Assembly (NCBI GenBank): GCA_016284515.1 | Contig: JAEEOY010000046.1 | Span: 1 to 32,281 of the forward strand | Source of the DNA: Kiritimatiellia bacterium | GTDB lineage: Bacteria > Verrucomicrobiota > Kiritimatiellia > RFP12 > UBA1067 | Direction of reading: 5' to 3' | Length of the DNA stretch: 32,281 bases | Part shown: positions 31,531 to 32,281 of the stretch, in pieces | Position numbering within the stretch: the stretch's first letter is position 1 | How the letters are laid out: each line of letters starts with the position of its first letter | Made by a program: the position numbers and the translations under genes | Notes under the pieces: generated by a model | What the model saw: only the letters and a program-made list of their open reading frames with translations | Told to the model about the DNA's origin: nothing | Database searches by the model: none

Positions 31531-32281
31531 ATGCAAGGCGAGACGTTGAAGGTGAATCCGCAACTGCCATCCTGCGGGAGCTGGCGGCTCAAGCGGGAGA
31601 TTGGCTACGGCGCGTACGGCGTGGTCTATCTCGCCGTCGCTCCGGACGGCGAATGCGCCGCAGTGAAGGTCTGCCGACGCGATGCTGTCGATCCCGAACG
31701 CTATTCGCGCGAACTGCGCGGCGCGAAGCTCTATCGCGCAATCCCGCCGCAGGAAGGCCTTGCTCGGATGCGGACGCTCGTCGAGACGGATTGGGGATTC
31801 TATGCTGTGATGGATCTCGCGGACGACGAGTTCGAACGCACGGAAGGCTCGCTTGAATCCTATTGTCCAAAGACTCTCGCCAGCGTCATCAAAGGCGAGA
31901 AGGCGCTTCCTCTGAAGGATTGCGTCAATCTTGCCATCTCTCTCGCGAAGGGGCTCGAGGCGCTTCAGCGGCACCATCTCCTCCATCGCGACATCAAGCC
32001 CGCGAACGTGCTGTATGTATGTGGCCGTCCCGTGCTTTCCGACCCTGGGCTTCTCGTCGAGGAGTCCGACGCGGTTTCGCTCGTTGGAACGCCCGGATAT
32101 GTTCCGCCCGAGAAGTTCACCGACGCCGCGAGCGACATCTACAGTTTGGGACTCACTCTCAAGGCCGCAAGTTTCGGACGTCAGATCGAGGACTTGGACA
32201 AGGGGCCTGCGATGGAGGCCGATGTCGGCGCGACGCTTTTCCCGTCCTGGTGGCGAATCCTCAACAAGGCGACCGATCCCG
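31531..32281 (+). CDS. Hanks-type Ser/Thr protein kinase with altered DFG motif, 3' partial
   Basis: The frame is open from the ATG at 31531 to the right edge, 250 residues seen. Kinase motifs: glycine loop GYGAYGVV (25-32), VAIK-type lysine in AAVKV (Lys46), candidate helix-C Glu61, catalytic loop LHRDIKPANVL (HRD at 152-154), metal-binding DPG (171-173) in place of DFG, activation-loop end GTPGYVPPEK (PPE for APE) and SDIYSLG (subdomain IX). Catalytic Lys and both Asp are kept, so it is probably active. It may continue into a C-terminal sensor or membrane region beyond the window. It starts behind a leaderless promoter after a REP-rich spacer; no substrate is suggested by its neighbours. 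Confidence 0.85.
   Translation, partial: MQGETLKVNPQLPSCGSWRLKREIGYGAYGVVYLAVAPDGECAAVKVCRRDAVDPERYSRELRGAKLYRAIPPQEGLARMRTLVETDWGFYAVMDLADDEFERTEGSLESYCPKTLASVIKGEKALPLKDCVNLAISLAKGLEALQRHHLLHRDIKPANVLYVCGRPVLSDPGLLVEESDAVSLVGTPGYVPPEKFTDAASDIYSLGLTLKAASFGRQIEDLDKGPAMEADVGATLFPSWWRILNKATDP

Overview
This window looks like a chromosomal segment of a GC-rich bacterium, most likely from the PVC group (Verrucomicrobiota/Kiritimatiellota-like). That is inference. It rests on an N-acetylhexosamine-kinase-like gene, a Tat-signal remnant, BspA-type leucine-rich repeats joined to thrombospondin type-3 repeats, intergenic repeats, and many genes whose -10 hexamer lies only 6-9 bases before the start codon. 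No rRNA, tRNA, CRISPR array or transposase gene was seen.

Layout. 1-1514: a sugar kinase cut by the left edge, then a ribulose-phosphate 3-epimerase whose start lies in a heptanucleotide repeat. 1515-6070: a Tat-signal remnant, then a large LRR/TSP3/alpha-beta-hydrolase protein with a damaged 5' end and a putative lipoprotein. 6071-15470: an accessory region, visibly richer in A/T than its flanks. It holds a DUF1016 (YhcG-type) nuclease gene behind a structured leader and between 28-base direct repeats, and a small basic ORF with its own minus-strand terminator. It also holds a candidate small RNA with promoter, long nested hairpin and intrinsic terminator, and a four-gene overlapping operon: TPR protein, MazG-like pyrophosphohydrolase, PD-(D/E)XK-DUF2075 helicase, Upf1-like helicase. 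The rest of the region is palindrome-rich DNA.

15471-31530 returns to GC-rich core genes: a DMT-transporter remnant coupled to a small secreted zinc-finger-like protein, queH, an ABC ATPase with its FtsX-type permease, fabD, a NodT-type outer-membrane factor behind a palindromic operator, a NifU-like protein, an iorB-like subunit, an MsbA-like exporter, a DUF1796 protein, ruvB, dtd (minus strand), and a MacA-MacB-type tripartite efflux operon. A REP-rich spacer follows. A Hanks-type kinase with a DPG in place of DFG runs off the right edge.

The most likely undescribed system is the small RNA plus the four overlapping genes at about 8215-14758. It joins a nucleotide-hydrolysing enzyme, a nuclease-helicase, a second RNA/DNA helicase and a TPR scaffold or sensor, a combination that fits phage defence. 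The RNA could be an attenuator of the operon or a separate component. Function is inferred only. Six near-identical REP-like palindromes are scattered through the non-coding parts of the window.
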